This document shows, one piece after another, positions 42,250 to 51,569 of a stretch of 64,000 bases of DNA. Both the position numbers and the translations under genes were made by a program. The notes beneath the pieces are model-generated. The model was not told the DNA's origin, did not search any database, and saw only the letters and a list, made by a program, of their open reading frames with translations. This DNA comes from Roseateles depolymerans (GTDB taxonomy: Bacteria; Pseudomonadota; Gammaproteobacteria; Burkholderiales; Burkholderiaceae_C), in contig QFOD01000011.1 in the NCBI GenBank assembly GCA_003241055.1, positions 62,001 through 126,000 of the forward strand, read 5' to 3'. How positions within the stretch are numbered: the stretch's first letter is position 1; each line of letters begins with the position of its first letter.

Positions 42250-43236
42250 TCACAGCAGGTGCTTGACGCCGTCCTTCTCGCCTTCGAGCTCTGCCAGGGT
42301 CTTGTTGATGCACTCCTGCGAGAACGCGTCGATGGGCAGCCCTTCGACGATCTTGTACTCGCCGCCTTCGCAGGTGACGGGGTAGCCGAACATGACTTCC
42401 TTGGGGATGCCGTATTCGCCGTTCGACGGAATGCCCATGGTGACCCACTTGCCGTTGGTGCCCAGGGCCCAGTCGCGCATGTGGTCAATGGCGGCGTTGG
42501 CGGCCGAGGCGGCCGACGACAGACCGCGGGCGGCGATGATGGCGGCGCCACGCTTGCCCACGGTCGGCAGGAACACGTTGGCGTTCCAGTCGTGGTCATT
42601 GATGGCGTCCTTGACGGACTTGCCGTTCACCGTGGCGAAGCGGTAGTCGGCATACATCGTCGGCGAGTGGTTGCCCCACACGGCCAGCTTCTCGATGTCG
42701 CCCACAGCGATGCCCATCTTGGCGGCGATCTGCGAGGCGGCGCGGTTGTGGTCCAGACGCAGCATGGCGGTGAAGTTCTTGGCCGGCAGGTCCGGGGCCG
42801 ACTTCATCGCGATGTAGGCGTTGGTGTTGGCCGGGTTGCCGACCACCAGCACCTTGACGTTGCGCGAGGCGACGGCGTTCAGGGCCTTGCCCTGGGCCGT
42901 GAAGATCTGGGCGTTGGCCGCCAGCAGGTCGGCGCGCTCCATGCCGGGGCCGCGCGGACGGGCGCCGACCAGCAGGGCGTAGTCGGTGTCCTTGAAGGCG
43001 GTCATCGGGTCGCTGTGAGCCTCGATGCCGGCCAGCAGCGGGAAGGCGCAGTCTTCGAGTTCCATGATCACGCCCTTCAGCGCGTTCTGGGCCTTCTCGT
43101 CGGGGATCTCCAGCAGTTGCAGGATGACGGGCTGGTCCTTGCCCAGCATTTCGCCGGAGGCAATGCGGAACAGCAGGGCGTAACCGATTTGGCCGGCTGC
43201 GCCCGTGACGGCGACGCGAACGGGTTTCTTGCTCAT
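42250..43236 (-). CDS. mdh: Malate dehydrogenase
   Basis: NAD-dependent TCA enzyme (328 residues) of the proteobacterial long Mdh type. The NAD motif is [19 protein letters not shown] near residues 10-28; the substrate arginines are in [14 protein letters not shown] and the catalytic His in [16 protein letters not shown] lies 6 bases before the ATG. It is divergent from a GntR regulator and the sdh operon, an arrangement shared across Burkholderiales, which suggests coordinated TCA control. Confidence 0.96.
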   Translation of the reverse strand: MSKKPVRVAVTGAAGQIGYALLFRIASGEMLGKDQPVILQLLEIPDEKAQNALKGVIMELEDCAFPLLAGIEAHSDPMTAFKDTDYALLVGARPRGPGMERADLLAANAQIFTAQGKALNAVASRNVKVLVVGNPANTNAYIAMKSAPDLPAKNFTAMLRLDHNRAASQIAAKMGIAVGDIEKLAVWGNHSPTMYADYRFATVNGKSVKDAINDHDWNANVFLPTVGKRGAAIIAARGLSSAASAANAAIDHMRDWALGTNGKWVTMGIPSNGEYGIPKEVMFGYPVTCEGGEYKIVEGLPIDAFSQECINKTLAELEGEKDGVKHLL

Positions 43237-43324
43237 GGAGATCTCCGAAGGCAGTTGTGAAGTCGATGACAGCCGGGGAGTGTACGGGCTTACCCGAGGC
43301 CTTGCGGCGTGCTGGAATGCGGGC

Positions 43325-44053
43325 ATGCCCAAGACATTTGTACGAGCCGCTGCGCCGCTTTACGAACAGATCCGTCAGCTCATCGTCAGCGCGATGGCGG
43401 CTGGGGAATGGCGGCCCGGCGAGGCCCTGCCCAGCGAGGCGGCGCTGGCCAAGCGCTATGGCGCAAGTCCTGGCACCGTGCGCCGGGCGCTGGACGAGCT
43501 GGCGGCGCTGAATCTGGTCGAGCGCCGGCAGGGGGCAGGCACCTTCGTGGCGACGCACACGGCGCCACGCGACTCGTACCGCTTCCTGAGGCTGGTCGCC
43601 GATGACGGGGCCAAGGGCTTTGAGCGCGAGCTGCTGCATGGTCGGCGGGCGCGGGCCAGCGCGGCCATCGCGCAGCAGCTGCAACTGCGGCCGGCGGAGC
43701 CGGTGATCGAGCTGCGCCGGGTGCTGCGTCGGCGCGGTGTCGTCGTCGTGCAGGATGACCTCTGGCTGCCCGAGCGGCAGTTCGAGGGGCTGACCGAGGC
43801 GGTGGCGCGGGCCTATGCCGGCACGCTCTATGCGCTGTTCGAGGAACGCTTTGGCGTTCACATGGTGCGGGCCGAGGAGAAGCTGCGCGCGGTCGCTGCC
43901 GGGCCTGACGAGGCGGCGGCATTTGGCCTGCCACAGGGTGCGCCGCTGCTCAGTGTGGAACGCGTGGCCTACACCTACGGCGACCGTCCGGTCGAGGTGC
44001 GGCGCGGGCTGTATCGCACCGATGCCGACCATTACCGCAACGAGTTGAACTGA
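43325..44053 (+). CDS. GntR family regulator (HutC/UTRA type)
   Basis: Transcriptional regulator of 242 residues: a winged helix-turn-helix with [19 protein letters not shown] and [23 protein letters not shown], then a UTRA ligand domain (about 90-235, with [24 protein letters not shown]). It sits between mdh (divergent) and sdhC (downstream, 90 bases), so TCA genes are its likely targets; the ligand may be a TCA acid, but that is inference. The frame upstream of MPKTFVRAA overlaps mdh and is unlikely to be used. Confidence 0.88.
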   Translation: MPKTFVRAAAPLYEQIRQLIVSAMAAGEWRPGEALPSEAALAKRYGASPGTVRRALDELAALNLVERRQGAGTFVATHTAPRDSYRFLRLVADDGAKGFERELLHGRRARASAAIAQQLQLRPAEPVIELRRVLRRRGVVVVQDDLWLPERQFEGLTEAVARAYAGTLYALFEERFGVHMVRAEEKLRAVAAGPDEAAAFGLPQGAPLLSVERVAYTYGDRPVEVRRGLYRTDADHYRNELN

Positions 44054-44106
44054 AGCTGACGCGCCCGAAGGGGCATCTCAATCGCAATTGGGGTCAATCT
44101 CTGGCC

Positions 44107-44112
44107 TAGAAT
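44107..44112 (+). promoter_or_regulatory. Candidate -10 box of the sdh operon
   Basis: TAGAAT 31 bases before sdhC, in the 90-base gap after the GntR gene. The -35 is weak, as expected for a regulated promoter. Confidence 0.5.
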
Positions 44113-44143
44113 CGTTCGGTTTCATTGACATGCAGGCTCGACC

Positions 44144-44572
44144 ATGACGGACAGCGCGAAGACAAGACCGGTTTACCGCAATATCCACATCACTGAGATC
44201 GTGTCCTACCGCCTCCCGCCCGCAGGCATCGTGTCCATCCTGCATCGCGTGAGCGCCATGCTGATGTTCGTGCTGCTGCCCTTCGTGGTCTGGATGCTGG
44301 ACAACAGTCTCAGCTCGGAAATCACCTTCGACTCGTTCACGAACGTGTTCGTCGCCGGCGCCGCCGGACTGCCCGGTGGTTTCATCAAGCTGGTGGCGCT
44401 GGCCCTGATCTGGGGCTACCTGCATCACTTCATCGCCGGCGTGCGCCACCTGTGGATGGACGCCACGCACAGCGTCAGCAAGGCCCAGGGCCATAGCTCG
44501 GCGGTGTTGACCCTGGTGCTGAGCATCGCGCTGACGCTGCTGCTGGGCGCGAAGCTGTTCGGTTTGTACTGA
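44144..44572 (+). CDS. sdhC: Succinate dehydrogenase, cytochrome b556 subunit
   Basis: Membrane anchor (142 residues) of complex II. Motifs are SILHRVSAMLMF near residue 31 with the quinone-site Ser/Arg, and the haem-ligand region YLHHFIAGVRHLWMD near 92-106. Three membrane helices are visible. It heads the sdhCDAB-sdhE-gltA operon; sdhD follows after 12 bases. Confidence 0.94.
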   Translation: MTDSAKTRPVYRNIHITEIVSYRLPPAGIVSILHRVSAMLMFVLLPFVVWMLDNSLSSEITFDSFTNVFVAGAAGLPGGFIKLVALALIWGYLHHFIAGVRHLWMDATHSVSKAQGHSSAVLTLVLSIALTLLLGAKLFGLY

Positions 44573-44584
44573 GGACCCCAAGCA

Positions 44585-44944
44585 ATGACTACTTATGGTT
44601 CCAAGCGCGTCGTCGTCGGCGCGCATTACGGCCTGCGCGACTGGCTGGCGCAACGCGTCACCGCCGTGCTGATGGCCCTGTTCACGGTCGTCCTGCTGGT
44701 GCAGGTGCTGATGCCGGGTACGCTCGGTTACGACCGCTGGGCGGCGATCTTCTCTCAGCAGTGGATGAAGCTGCTGACCTTCGTGACCATCCTGGCCTTG
44801 GCCTACCACGCCTGGGTGGGCGTGCGTGACATCTGGATGGACTACGTGAAGCCCGTGGGTGTTCGCCTTGCTCTGCAGGTGCTGACTATCGTTTGGCTGT
44901 TGGGTTGCGCCGGCTGGGCAATCCAGGTTCTGTGGAGACTGTGA
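44585..44944 (+). CDS. sdhD: Succinate dehydrogenase, hydrophobic membrane anchor subunit
   Basis: Second membrane anchor (119 residues), with three membrane helices and the haem-ligand segment AYHAWVGVRDIWMDYVKP near residues 73-90. The start SKRVVVGAHYGLRDWLAQRVTA is typical of the Burkholderiales type. Its stop overlaps the sdhA start (ATGA). Confidence 0.93.
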   Translation: MTTYGSKRVVVGAHYGLRDWLAQRVTAVLMALFTVVLLVQVLMPGTLGYDRWAAIFSQQWMKLLTFVTILALAYHAWVGVRDIWMDYVKPVGVRLALQVLTIVWLLGCAGWAIQVLWRL

Positions 44945-46743
44945 TGGCGGCGCTTGCGACGCGTAAGTTTGATGTGGTGATCGTCGGGGCCGGTGGCTCC
45001 GGCATGCGGGCTTCCCTGCAACTGGCCCGCGCGGGCCTGAACGTGGCGGTGCTGTCCAAGGTCTTCCCGACCCGTTCGCATACCGTGGCGGCGCAGGGCG
45101 GCATCGGGGCCTCGCTGGGCAACATGTCCGAGGACAACTGGCACTTCCACTTCTACGACACCGTGAAGGGGTCGGACTGGCTGGGTGACCAGGATGCCAT
45201 CGAGTTCATGTGCCGCGAGGCGCCCAAGGTCGTGTACGAGCTCGAGCACTTCGGCATGCCCTTCGACCGCAATGCCGACGGCACCATCTACCAGCGCCCC
45301 TTCGGCGGCCACACGGCCAACTACGGCGAGAAGCCGGTGCAGCGCGCCTGCGCCGCGGCTGACCGTACCGGCCACGCGCTGCTGCACACGCTGTATCAGC
45401 AGAACGTGAAGGCCCGCACCAACTTCTTCGTCGAGTGGATGGCGCTGGACCTAATCCGCGACGCCGAAGGCGACGTGGTGGGCGTGACCGCGCTGGAAAT
45501 GGAAACCGGCGAGATCCACATCCTGCAGGCCAAGACGGTGCTGCTCGCGACCGGCGGCGCCGGTCGCATCTTTGCAGCCTCCACCAACGCCTTCATCAAC
45601 ACCGGCGACGGTCTGGGCATGGCGGCGCGCGCCGGCATCCCGCTGCAGGACATGGAGTTCTGGCAGTTCCACCCGACCGGCGTGGCCGGCGCGGGCGTGC
45701 TGCTGACCGAGGGCTGCCGCGGCGAGGGCGCCATCCTGCGCAACGTCAACGGCGAGCGCTTCATGGAGCGCTACGCGCCCACGCTGAAGGATCTGGCGCC
45801 GCGTGACTTCGTGTCCCGCTGCATGGACCAGGAGATCAAGGAAGGTCGCGGCTGCGGTCCCAACAAGGACTACGTCGTGCTGGACATGACCCACCTGGGC
45901 GCCGACACCATCGGCAAGCGCCTGCCTTCGGTGCTGGAGATTGGCCACAACTTCGCCAACGTCGACATCACCAAGGAACCGATTCCCGTGGTGCCGACCA
46001 TCCACTACCAGATGGGTGGTATCCCCACCAACATCCACGGCCAGGTCGCCGTGCCCAAGGGTGACAACGACCGCAGCCCCATCCAGGGCCTGTATGCGGT
46101 GGGCGAATGCTCCTGCGTGTCGGTGCACGGCGCCAACCGCCTGGGTACCAACTCGCTGCTGGACCTGGTGGTGTTCGGCCGCGCGGCCGGCAACCACATC
46201 GTCGAGTCCCTCACGAAGGCGCCCAAGGAGCACAAGCCCCTGCCCAAGGATGCGGCCGACTTCACGCTGGCCCGCCTGGCCCGCCTGGACAACAGCACGT
46301 CCGGCGAATATGCGCAGGACGTGGCCAACGACCTGCGCGCCGTGATGCAGTCGCATGCCGGCGTGTTCCGCACCCAGGCCATGATGGACGAGGGTGTGGT
46401 CAAGGTGGCCGAGGTCCGCGAGCGCGTCAAGAACATCACGCTCAAGGACAAGTCCAAGGTCTTCAACACCGCGCGTGTCGAGGCGCTGGAGGTCGACAAC
46501 CTGATCGAGGCCGCGCAGGCCACGATGGTGTCGGCGGCCGCCCGCAAGGAATGCCGCGGCGCGCACACGGTCAACGACTACGAGCGTGGTGCCGACGACG
46601 CGGAGTTCCCGCTGGGCCGCAACGACAAGGAGTGGATGAAGCACACGCTGTGGGACAGCGCGACCAACAGCCTCTCCTACAAGCCGGTGAACCTCAAGCC
46701 GCTCACCGTCGACAGCGTCCCGCCCAAGGTCCGGACCTTCTGA
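44944..46743 (+). CDS. sdhA: Succinate dehydrogenase flavoprotein subunit
   Basis: Catalytic subunit (599 residues) oxidising succinate at the inner face of the membrane. The dinucleotide motif VIVGAGGSGM is near residues 12-21, and the FAD is joined to H46 in SHTVAAQGG. The catalytic segment HPTGVAGAGVLLTEGCRGEG and YQMGGIPTN follow. The start overlaps sdhD by one base in ATGA; a longer frame upstream has no homology. Confidence 0.96.
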   Translation: MAALATRKFDVVIVGAGGSGMRASLQLARAGLNVAVLSKVFPTRSHTVAAQGGIGASLGNMSEDNWHFHFYDTVKGSDWLGDQDAIEFMCREAPKVVYELEHFGMPFDRNADGTIYQRPFGGHTANYGEKPVQRACAAADRTGHALLHTLYQQNVKARTNFFVEWMALDLIRDAEGDVVGVTALEMETGEIHILQAKTVLLATGGAGRIFAASTNAFINTGDGLGMAARAGIPLQDMEFWQFHPTGVAGAGVLLTEGCRGEGAILRNVNGERFMERYAPTLKDLAPRDFVSRCMDQEIKEGRGCGPNKDYVVLDMTHLGADTIGKRLPSVLEIGHNFANVDITKEPIPVVPTIHYQMGGIPTNIHGQVAVPKGDNDRSPIQGLYAVGECSCVSVHGANRLGTNSLLDLVVFGRAAGNHIVESLTKAPKEHKPLPKDAADFTLARLARLDNSTSGEYAQDVANDLRAVMQSHAGVFRTQAMMDEGVVKVAEVRERVKNITLKDKSKVFNTARVEALEVDNLIEAAQATMVSAAARKECRGAHTVNDYERGADDAEFPLGRNDKEWMKHTLWDSATNSLSYKPVNLKPLTVDSVPPKVRTF

Positions 46744-46765
46744 TCGGGGCCAGGAGTATCACGAC

Positions 46766-47470
46766 ATGACCAAGCGCACCTTCAAGATCTACCGCTACGA
46801 CCCGGACAAGGACGCCAAGCCCTACATGCAGACCATCGAGCTCGAGCTCGACGGTCACGAGCGCATGCTGCTGGACGCCCTGCTGAAGCTCAAGGCGGTC
46901 GATCCCTCCATCGCGTTCCGCCGTTCCTGCCGCGAAGGCGTGTGCGGCTCGGACGCGATGAACATCAACGGCAAGAACGGTCTGGCCTGCCTGACCAACC
47001 TGCGCACGCTGCCGGACGTCATTGTGCTGAAGCCGCTGCCGGGCCTGCCGGTGATCCGCGACCTGATCGTGGACATGACGCAGTTCTTCAAGCAGTACAA
47101 CTCGATCAAGCCCTACCTGATCAACGACACGCTGCCGCCCGAGAAGGAGCGCCTGCAGTCGCCGGAGGAGCGCGAGGAGCTGAACGGCCTGTACGAGTGC
47201 ATCCTGTGCGCGAGTTGCTCCACGAGCTGCCCGAGCTTCTGGTGGAACCCCGACAAGTTCGTCGGCCCGGCCGGTCTGCTGCAGGCCTACCGGTTCATCG
47301 CCGACAGCCGCGACGAAGGCACGGCCGAGCGCCTGGACAACCTCGAGGATCCGTACCGCCTGTTCCGCTGCCACACGATCATGAACTGCGTGGATGTCTG
47401 CCCCAAGGGGCTGAACCCCACGAAGGCGATCGGCAAGATCAAGGAACTGATGGTTCGCCGGGCGGTCTGA
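46766..47470 (+). CDS. sdhB: Succinate dehydrogenase iron-sulfur subunit
   Basis: Electron-transfer subunit (234 residues). The 2Fe-2S cluster is bound by SCREGVCGSDA and CLTN near residues 53-73; the 4Fe-4S and 3Fe-4S clusters by CILCASCSTSCPSFW and CHTIMNCVDVCPKGLNP near 148-215. Its stop overlaps the sdhE start (TGATG). Confidence 0.96.
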   Translation: MTKRTFKIYRYDPDKDAKPYMQTIELELDGHERMLLDALLKLKAVDPSIAFRRSCREGVCGSDAMNINGKNGLACLTNLRTLPDVIVLKPLPGLPVIRDLIVDMTQFFKQYNSIKPYLINDTLPPEKERLQSPEEREELNGLYECILCASCSTSCPSFWWNPDKFVGPAGLLQAYRFIADSRDEGTAERLDNLEDPYRLFRCHTIMNCVDVCPKGLNPTKAIGKIKELMVRRAV

Positions 47471-47748
47471 TGACGGGATCTGCCTCTTCCGACCTGATCG
47501 ACGAGCGGGCGCTGTCCAAGCTGCGCTGGCGCTGCCGTCGGGGGTTGCTGGAGAACGACCTCTTCATCGAACGCTTCTTTACCCGCCACGAGCCGACGGG
47601 CATCAGCGTCGTGCAAGCCGAAGGGCTGACGATGCTGATGGACCTGTCCGACAACGACCTTTTGGACCTGCTGCTGCGCCGCAAGGAGCCCAGTGGTGAA
47701 ATCGACACCTTCGCGGTGCGCGAGGTCCTGAGCCAGTTGCGTACCTGA
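47470..47748 (+). CDS. sdhE: FAD assembly factor SdhE
   Basis: Small helical protein (92 residues) that helps attach FAD covalently to SdhA. The family motif RGxxE is present as RRGLLENDLFIERFF near residues 23-37. It is coupled to sdhB by overlapping stop and start. Confidence 0.92.
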   Translation: MTGSASSDLIDERALSKLRWRCRRGLLENDLFIERFFTRHEPTGISVVQAEGLTMLMDLSDNDLLDLLLRRKEPSGEIDTFAVREVLSQLRT

Positions 47749-47775
47749 ATCGAATCTCTGTAAAAGGACTTCACC

Positions 47776-49086
47776 ATGAACCCGTCTGACGTGAAAGCCA
47801 CCCTGTCGTTCTCGGACGGCAGCCCCTCGATGGACCTGCCCATCTACAAGGGCAGCATCGGCCCGGATGTCATCGACATCCGCAAGCTGTACGGCCAGAC
47901 TGGCAAGTTCACCTATGACCCGGGCTTCCTGAGCACGGCGTCCTGCAACTCGACCATCACCTACATCGATGGCGACAAGGGCGAGCTGCTGTATCGCGGC
48001 TACCCGATCGAGCAGCTGGCGGTGAACTGCGACTACCTCGAGACCTGCTACCTGCTGCTGTACGGAGAGCTGCCGAACGAGACGCAGAAGGCTGATTTCG
48101 AATACAAGGTCATGCACCACACGATGGTGAATGACCAGATGCAGTTCTTCCTGCGTGGTTTCCGCCGTGATGCCCACCCGATGGCCGTGATGACGGGTCT
48201 CGTCGGCGCGCTGTCGGCCTTCTATCACGACAGCACGGACATCAATAACCCCGAGCACCGCGAGATCGCGGCGATCCGCCTGATCGCCAAGATGCCCACG
48301 CTGGTGTCGATGGCCTACAAGTACACGATCGGCCAGCCCTACATCTACCCGAAGAACGATCTCTCGTACGCCGGCAACTTCATGCGCATGATGTTTGCCA
48401 CGCCCTGCGAGGAGTACAAGCCCAACGACGTGCTGGTGCGCGCGATGGACCGCATTTTCACGCTGCACGCCGACCACGAGCAGAACGCGTCCACGTCCAC
48501 CGTGCGTCTGTGCGGCTCGTCGGGCACCAACCCGTTCGCGGCCATTGCCGCTGGCGTGGCCTGCCTGTGGGGCCCGGCGCACGGTGGCGCCAACGAGGCC
48601 TGCCTGAACATGCTGGGCGATATCCAGAAGCAGGGCGGCGTGGCCCGCATCGGCGACTTCATCAGCAAGGTCAAGGACAAGAACTCCGGCGTCAAGCTGA
48701 TGGGCTTCGGTCACCGGGTCTACAAGAACTACGACCCGCGTGCCAAGCTGATGCGCGAGACCTGCCACGAGGTGCTGAACGAGCTGGGCCTGCAGAACGA
48801 CCCGCTGTTCGAGCTGGCGATGAAGCTGGAGCAGATCGCGCTGGAAGACGAGTATTTCGTCGCCCGCAAGCTCTACCCGAACGTCGACTTCTACTCGGGC
48901 ATCGTGCAGCGCGCCATCGGCATCCCGGTGCCGCTGTTCACCGCCATCTTCGCGCTGGCCCGCACGGTCGGCTGGATCGCCCAGCTCAACGAGATGATCG
49001 GCGACCCCGAGTACAAGATCGGCCGTCCGCGTCAGCTGTTCGTGGGTGCCACGCAGCGCGACGTGAAGCCCATCGGCCAACGCTGA
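47776..49086 (+). CDS. gltA: Citrate synthase
   Basis: TCA-cycle entry enzyme (436 residues), type II hexameric kind. Catalytic residues are the His in [15 protein letters not shown] and [17 protein letters not shown], with the Asp near residue 370. AAGGA lies 8 bases before the ATG. Last gene of the sdh operon, 27 bases after sdhE; a hairpin terminator follows at 49143-49172. Confidence 0.96.
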   Translation: MNPSDVKATLSFSDGSPSMDLPIYKGSIGPDVIDIRKLYGQTGKFTYDPGFLSTASCNSTITYIDGDKGELLYRGYPIEQLAVNCDYLETCYLLLYGELPNETQKADFEYKVMHHTMVNDQMQFFLRGFRRDAHPMAVMTGLVGALSAFYHDSTDINNPEHREIAAIRLIAKMPTLVSMAYKYTIGQPYIYPKNDLSYAGNFMRMMFATPCEEYKPNDVLVRAMDRIFTLHADHEQNASTSTVRLCGSSGTNPFAAIAAGVACLWGPAHGGANEACLNMLGDIQKQGGVARIGDFISKVKDKNSGVKLMGFGHRVYKNYDPRAKLMRETCHEVLNELGLQNDPLFELAMKLEQIALEDEYFVARKLYPNVDFYSGIVQRAIGIPVPLFTAIFALARTVGWIAQLNEMIGDPEYKIGRPRQLFVGATQRDVKPIGQR

Positions 49087-49142
49087 TCGTCGGCCCTGAC
49101 CGGTGCGGGTGGCGCAAGCCCTGGCACCGGTCGCACACTGAG

Positions 49143-49172
49143 GCCCTCGGCATGTCCGGGGGCTTGTCTTTT
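49143..49172 (+). terminator. Intrinsic terminator after gltA
   Basis: Stem GCCCTCGG/CCGGGGGC (49143-49150 with 49156-49163, one G-T pair), loop CATGT, then TTGTCTTTT. A longer hairpin (49100-49130) precedes it. Confidence 0.78.
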
Positions 49173-49182
49173 GGGGGTCCGC

Positions 49183-50115
49183 ATGGAATCCGGTCCTGAG
49201 ATCCTGGTGCTCGGCAGCGTCAACCGCGACCTGATCGTGCACGCGCCGCGGCTGCCGCTGCCGGGTGAGACGCTGCGTGGACAGCGCTTCGGCTCCTGCC
49301 TGGGCGGCAAGGGCGCCAACCAGGCTGTGGCGGCGGCGCGGCTGGGCGCGCGCGTGGCGCTCGCCGCCCGCGTGGGGCAGCGTGAAGAGGGCGCCGCGCT
49401 GGTGGCCCAATTGCAGCGCGAAGGCGTGGATGTGTCGGCGATTGCGCACCCTGAGGACGAGACGCCCGGTGTGGCCCTGATCGTCGTCGGCGCCGCCGAT
49501 GCGGAGAATCAGATCGTCACCGTGGCCGGCTCCAACGGCGTGCTGCCGCTGCAGCAGGTCGATGCGCTGAGGCTGGACGGCCTGCGCTGGCTGGTGGCGC
49601 AGCAGGAACTGCCGCTGGCCAGCGTGGCGAGGGCCTTCGAGCGCGCGCGCGCGGCCGGCGTGAGGACGCTGCTCAATGCGGCCCCGTTCCGTGCCGGCAG
49701 CGAGGCCCTGCTGCCGCTGTGTGACCTGCTGGTGGTCAACGCCCTGGAGGCGCAGGCCCTGGTGCTGGAGACGTCTGCACGGACACGCGGTGAAGCCTCG
49801 CCGGAAGAGCTGGCCCAGGCGCTGCGCGCGCAGGGCCCGCAGGCCGTGCTGGTGTCGCTGGGCGCCGAGGGCCTGTGCTGGGTGGATGCCGATGGCGCGC
49901 GCCGCCAGCCCTGCCGCAAGGTGCAGGCGGTGGACACGGTGGGCGCCGGCGATACGCTCGTGGGCGCGCTGGTGACGGCGCTGTCCGAGGGTCAGCCAGT
50001 GGACGCCGCGCTGGCCTTTGCCCAGGCGGCGGCCGCGCTGGCCGTGTCGCGCGCCGGCGTGCAGGATGCAATGCCGCGCCGTGAAGAAGTCGATCAATTG
50101 CTGTCGCAAGACTGA
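49183..50115 (+). CDS. Ribokinase-like PfkB family sugar kinase
   Basis: Carbohydrate kinase (310 residues). The N-terminal substrate motif LGSVNRDLIVHAPRLPLPGETLRG and GGKGANQAVAAARLGA are typical of ribokinase, and the C-terminal ATP/catalytic motif is DTVGAGDTLVGAL with the base Asp. The start is the ATG with GGGGG 7 bases upstream; a TTG start four codons earlier is less likely. It lies between gltA and the MTA/SAH deaminase-like gene (16 bases), so they may be cotranscribed and the kinase might act on a nucleoside (inference). Confidence 0.85.
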   Translation: MESGPEILVLGSVNRDLIVHAPRLPLPGETLRGQRFGSCLGGKGANQAVAAARLGARVALAARVGQREEGAALVAQLQREGVDVSAIAHPEDETPGVALIVVGAADAENQIVTVAGSNGVLPLQQVDALRLDGLRWLVAQQELPLASVARAFERARAAGVRTLLNAAPFRAGSEALLPLCDLLVVNALEAQALVLETSARTRGEASPEELAQALRAQGPQAVLVSLGAEGLCWVDADGARRQPCRKVQAVDTVGAGDTLVGALVTALSEGQPVDAALAFAQAAAALAVSRAGVQDAMPRREEVDQLLSQD

Positions 50116-50131
50116 ACCCTAGGAGAACGAG

Positions 50132-51442
50132 ATGTCCCAGACCCTGCTGCTGCCGCGCTGGCTGCTGACCATGAAGCCCGGCGAGCCGGTGCTGGATCGC
50201 CACGCGCTGCTGATCGACGGCGAGCGGATTGCGGCCGTCGGCCCGCGCGAGGCGCTGATCGCCCAGTATCCGCAGGCGGCTCGCGTGGAACTGCCCGAGC
50301 AGATCCTGATTCCCGGCCTGATCAATGCCCACGCCCACTCGGCGATGACGCTGCTGCGTGGCGTGGCCGACGACGTGCCGCTGATGGACTGGCTGCAGAA
50401 CCACATCTGGCCGCTGGAGAAGAAGTGGGTCAGCGAGGAGTGGGTGTATCTCGGCTCCAAACTGGCGGCTGCCGAAGGCCTGCGCAGCGGCACCACCTAC
50501 ATCAACGACATGTACTTCTTCCCGACCGCCATGGCGCGCGCCGCCATCGACTCGGGCGTGCGTGCCGCCGTGTCGATGAACGTCATCGACTTCCCCACCG
50601 GCTACGCCTCGGGCCCGGACGACTACATCGCCAAGGGCGTGGCCGCCTACGAGCAGTTCAAGGGCGAGAAGCTGCTGGACTGGACCAGCGCGCCGCACGC
50701 GCCCTACACGGTGTCGGACGAGACCTTCATCAAGCTGCGCGACCTGGCCGAGAAGCTGGACATCCAGATGCACTGCCACATCCACGAGACGGCGGGCGAG
50801 GTGGCCGACGGCGTCAAGCAGTACGGCGTGCGCCCGATCGAGCGGCTGGACAAGCTGGGCCTGTTCAGCGAGCGCATGATCGCCGTGCACATGGTGCATC
50901 TGAACGAGGAAGAGATCGCGCTGATGGCGAAGAAGGGCGTGCACCTGGTGCACAACCCCAACTCCAACCTCAAGCTGGCCTCGGGCGTGATGCCCTTGAA
51001 GGCGCTGGAAGCGGCAGGCGTCAACACCATCCTCGGCACCGACGGTGCGGCGTCCAACAACCGCCTCGACATGTTCGGCGAGATCCGTTCGGCCGCGCTG
51101 CTGGCCAAGGGCATCACCGGTGACCCGACCGTGGCTTCGGCCCGCACGGCGCTGGAGATGGCCACCATCCGCGCGGCCAAGGCCATGGGCCGGGGTGATG
51201 ACCTGGGCTCGCTGGAGGTGGGCAAGCTGGCCGACTGTGTGGCCGTGTCGCTGGACAGCATCGAATGCCAGCCGGTCTACAACGCGGCGGCTCAGCTGGT
51301 CTACGTGGCCGGCCGCGAGCAGGTCAGCAATGTGTGGATCGGTGGACGCCAGGTGCTGCGCGAGCGTCAGCCCGTGGCCATCGACGTGCCGGCCCTGATG
51401 GCCGAGGTGCGCGACGTCGTGGGGCGCATGCAGGCGTCCTGA
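50132..51442 (+). CDS. TRZ/ATZ family hydrolase (MTA/SAH deaminase-like)
   Basis: Metal-dependent amidohydrolase (436 residues) of the 5'-methylthioadenosine/S-adenosylhomocysteine deaminase branch. Metal ligands are in NAHAHSAMTLLRG (HxH, near residues 66-68), HCHIHET and GTDGAASNNRLDM (Asp). The downstream signature KAMGRGDDLGSLEVGKLADCV is typical. It would deaminate an adenosine derivative to the inosine form, linking to the purine theme of purL and guaC. AGGAGAACGAG precedes the ATG. Confidence 0.88.
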   Translation: MSQTLLLPRWLLTMKPGEPVLDRHALLIDGERIAAVGPREALIAQYPQAARVELPEQILIPGLINAHAHSAMTLLRGVADDVPLMDWLQNHIWPLEKKWVSEEWVYLGSKLAAAEGLRSGTTYINDMYFFPTAMARAAIDSGVRAAVSMNVIDFPTGYASGPDDYIAKGVAAYEQFKGEKLLDWTSAPHAPYTVSDETFIKLRDLAEKLDIQMHCHIHETAGEVADGVKQYGVRPIERLDKLGLFSERMIAVHMVHLNEEEIALMAKKGVHLVHNPNSNLKLASGVMPLKALEAAGVNTILGTDGAASNNRLDMFGEIRSAALLAKGITGDPTVASARTALEMATIRAAKAMGRGDDLGSLEVGKLADCVAVSLDSIECQPVYNAAAQLVYVAGREQVSNVWIGGRQVLRERQPVAIDVPALMAEVRDVVGRMQAS

Positions 51443-51495
51443 GTGGGTGCGCAGGGGCCGCGATGGGCGGTCCGTGCATGGGTGCATGGGGCCGG

Positions 51496-51518
51496 GGAGG
51501 GCGTTGCCCTCCTAGAAT
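51496..51518 (+). promoter_or_regulatory. Hairpin and candidate -10 box before purL
   Basis: A 7-bp inverted repeat GGAGGGC/GCCCTCC (51496-51502 with 51506-51512) directly abuts TAGAAT (51513-51518). If the -10 is correct, the repeat fills the spacer and could be an operator; the -35 is unclear. Confidence 0.45.
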
Positions 51519-51569
51519 GCTGGTTTTCCCCTGGCAGCTGATGCGAGCGGCGTGAGCCGCCCGAACCCC

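Noticed and set aside
47287..50109. 940-codon open frame on the minus strand opposite gltA and the kinase gene
   Set aside because: Shadow composition; spans four plus-strand genes with solid identification.
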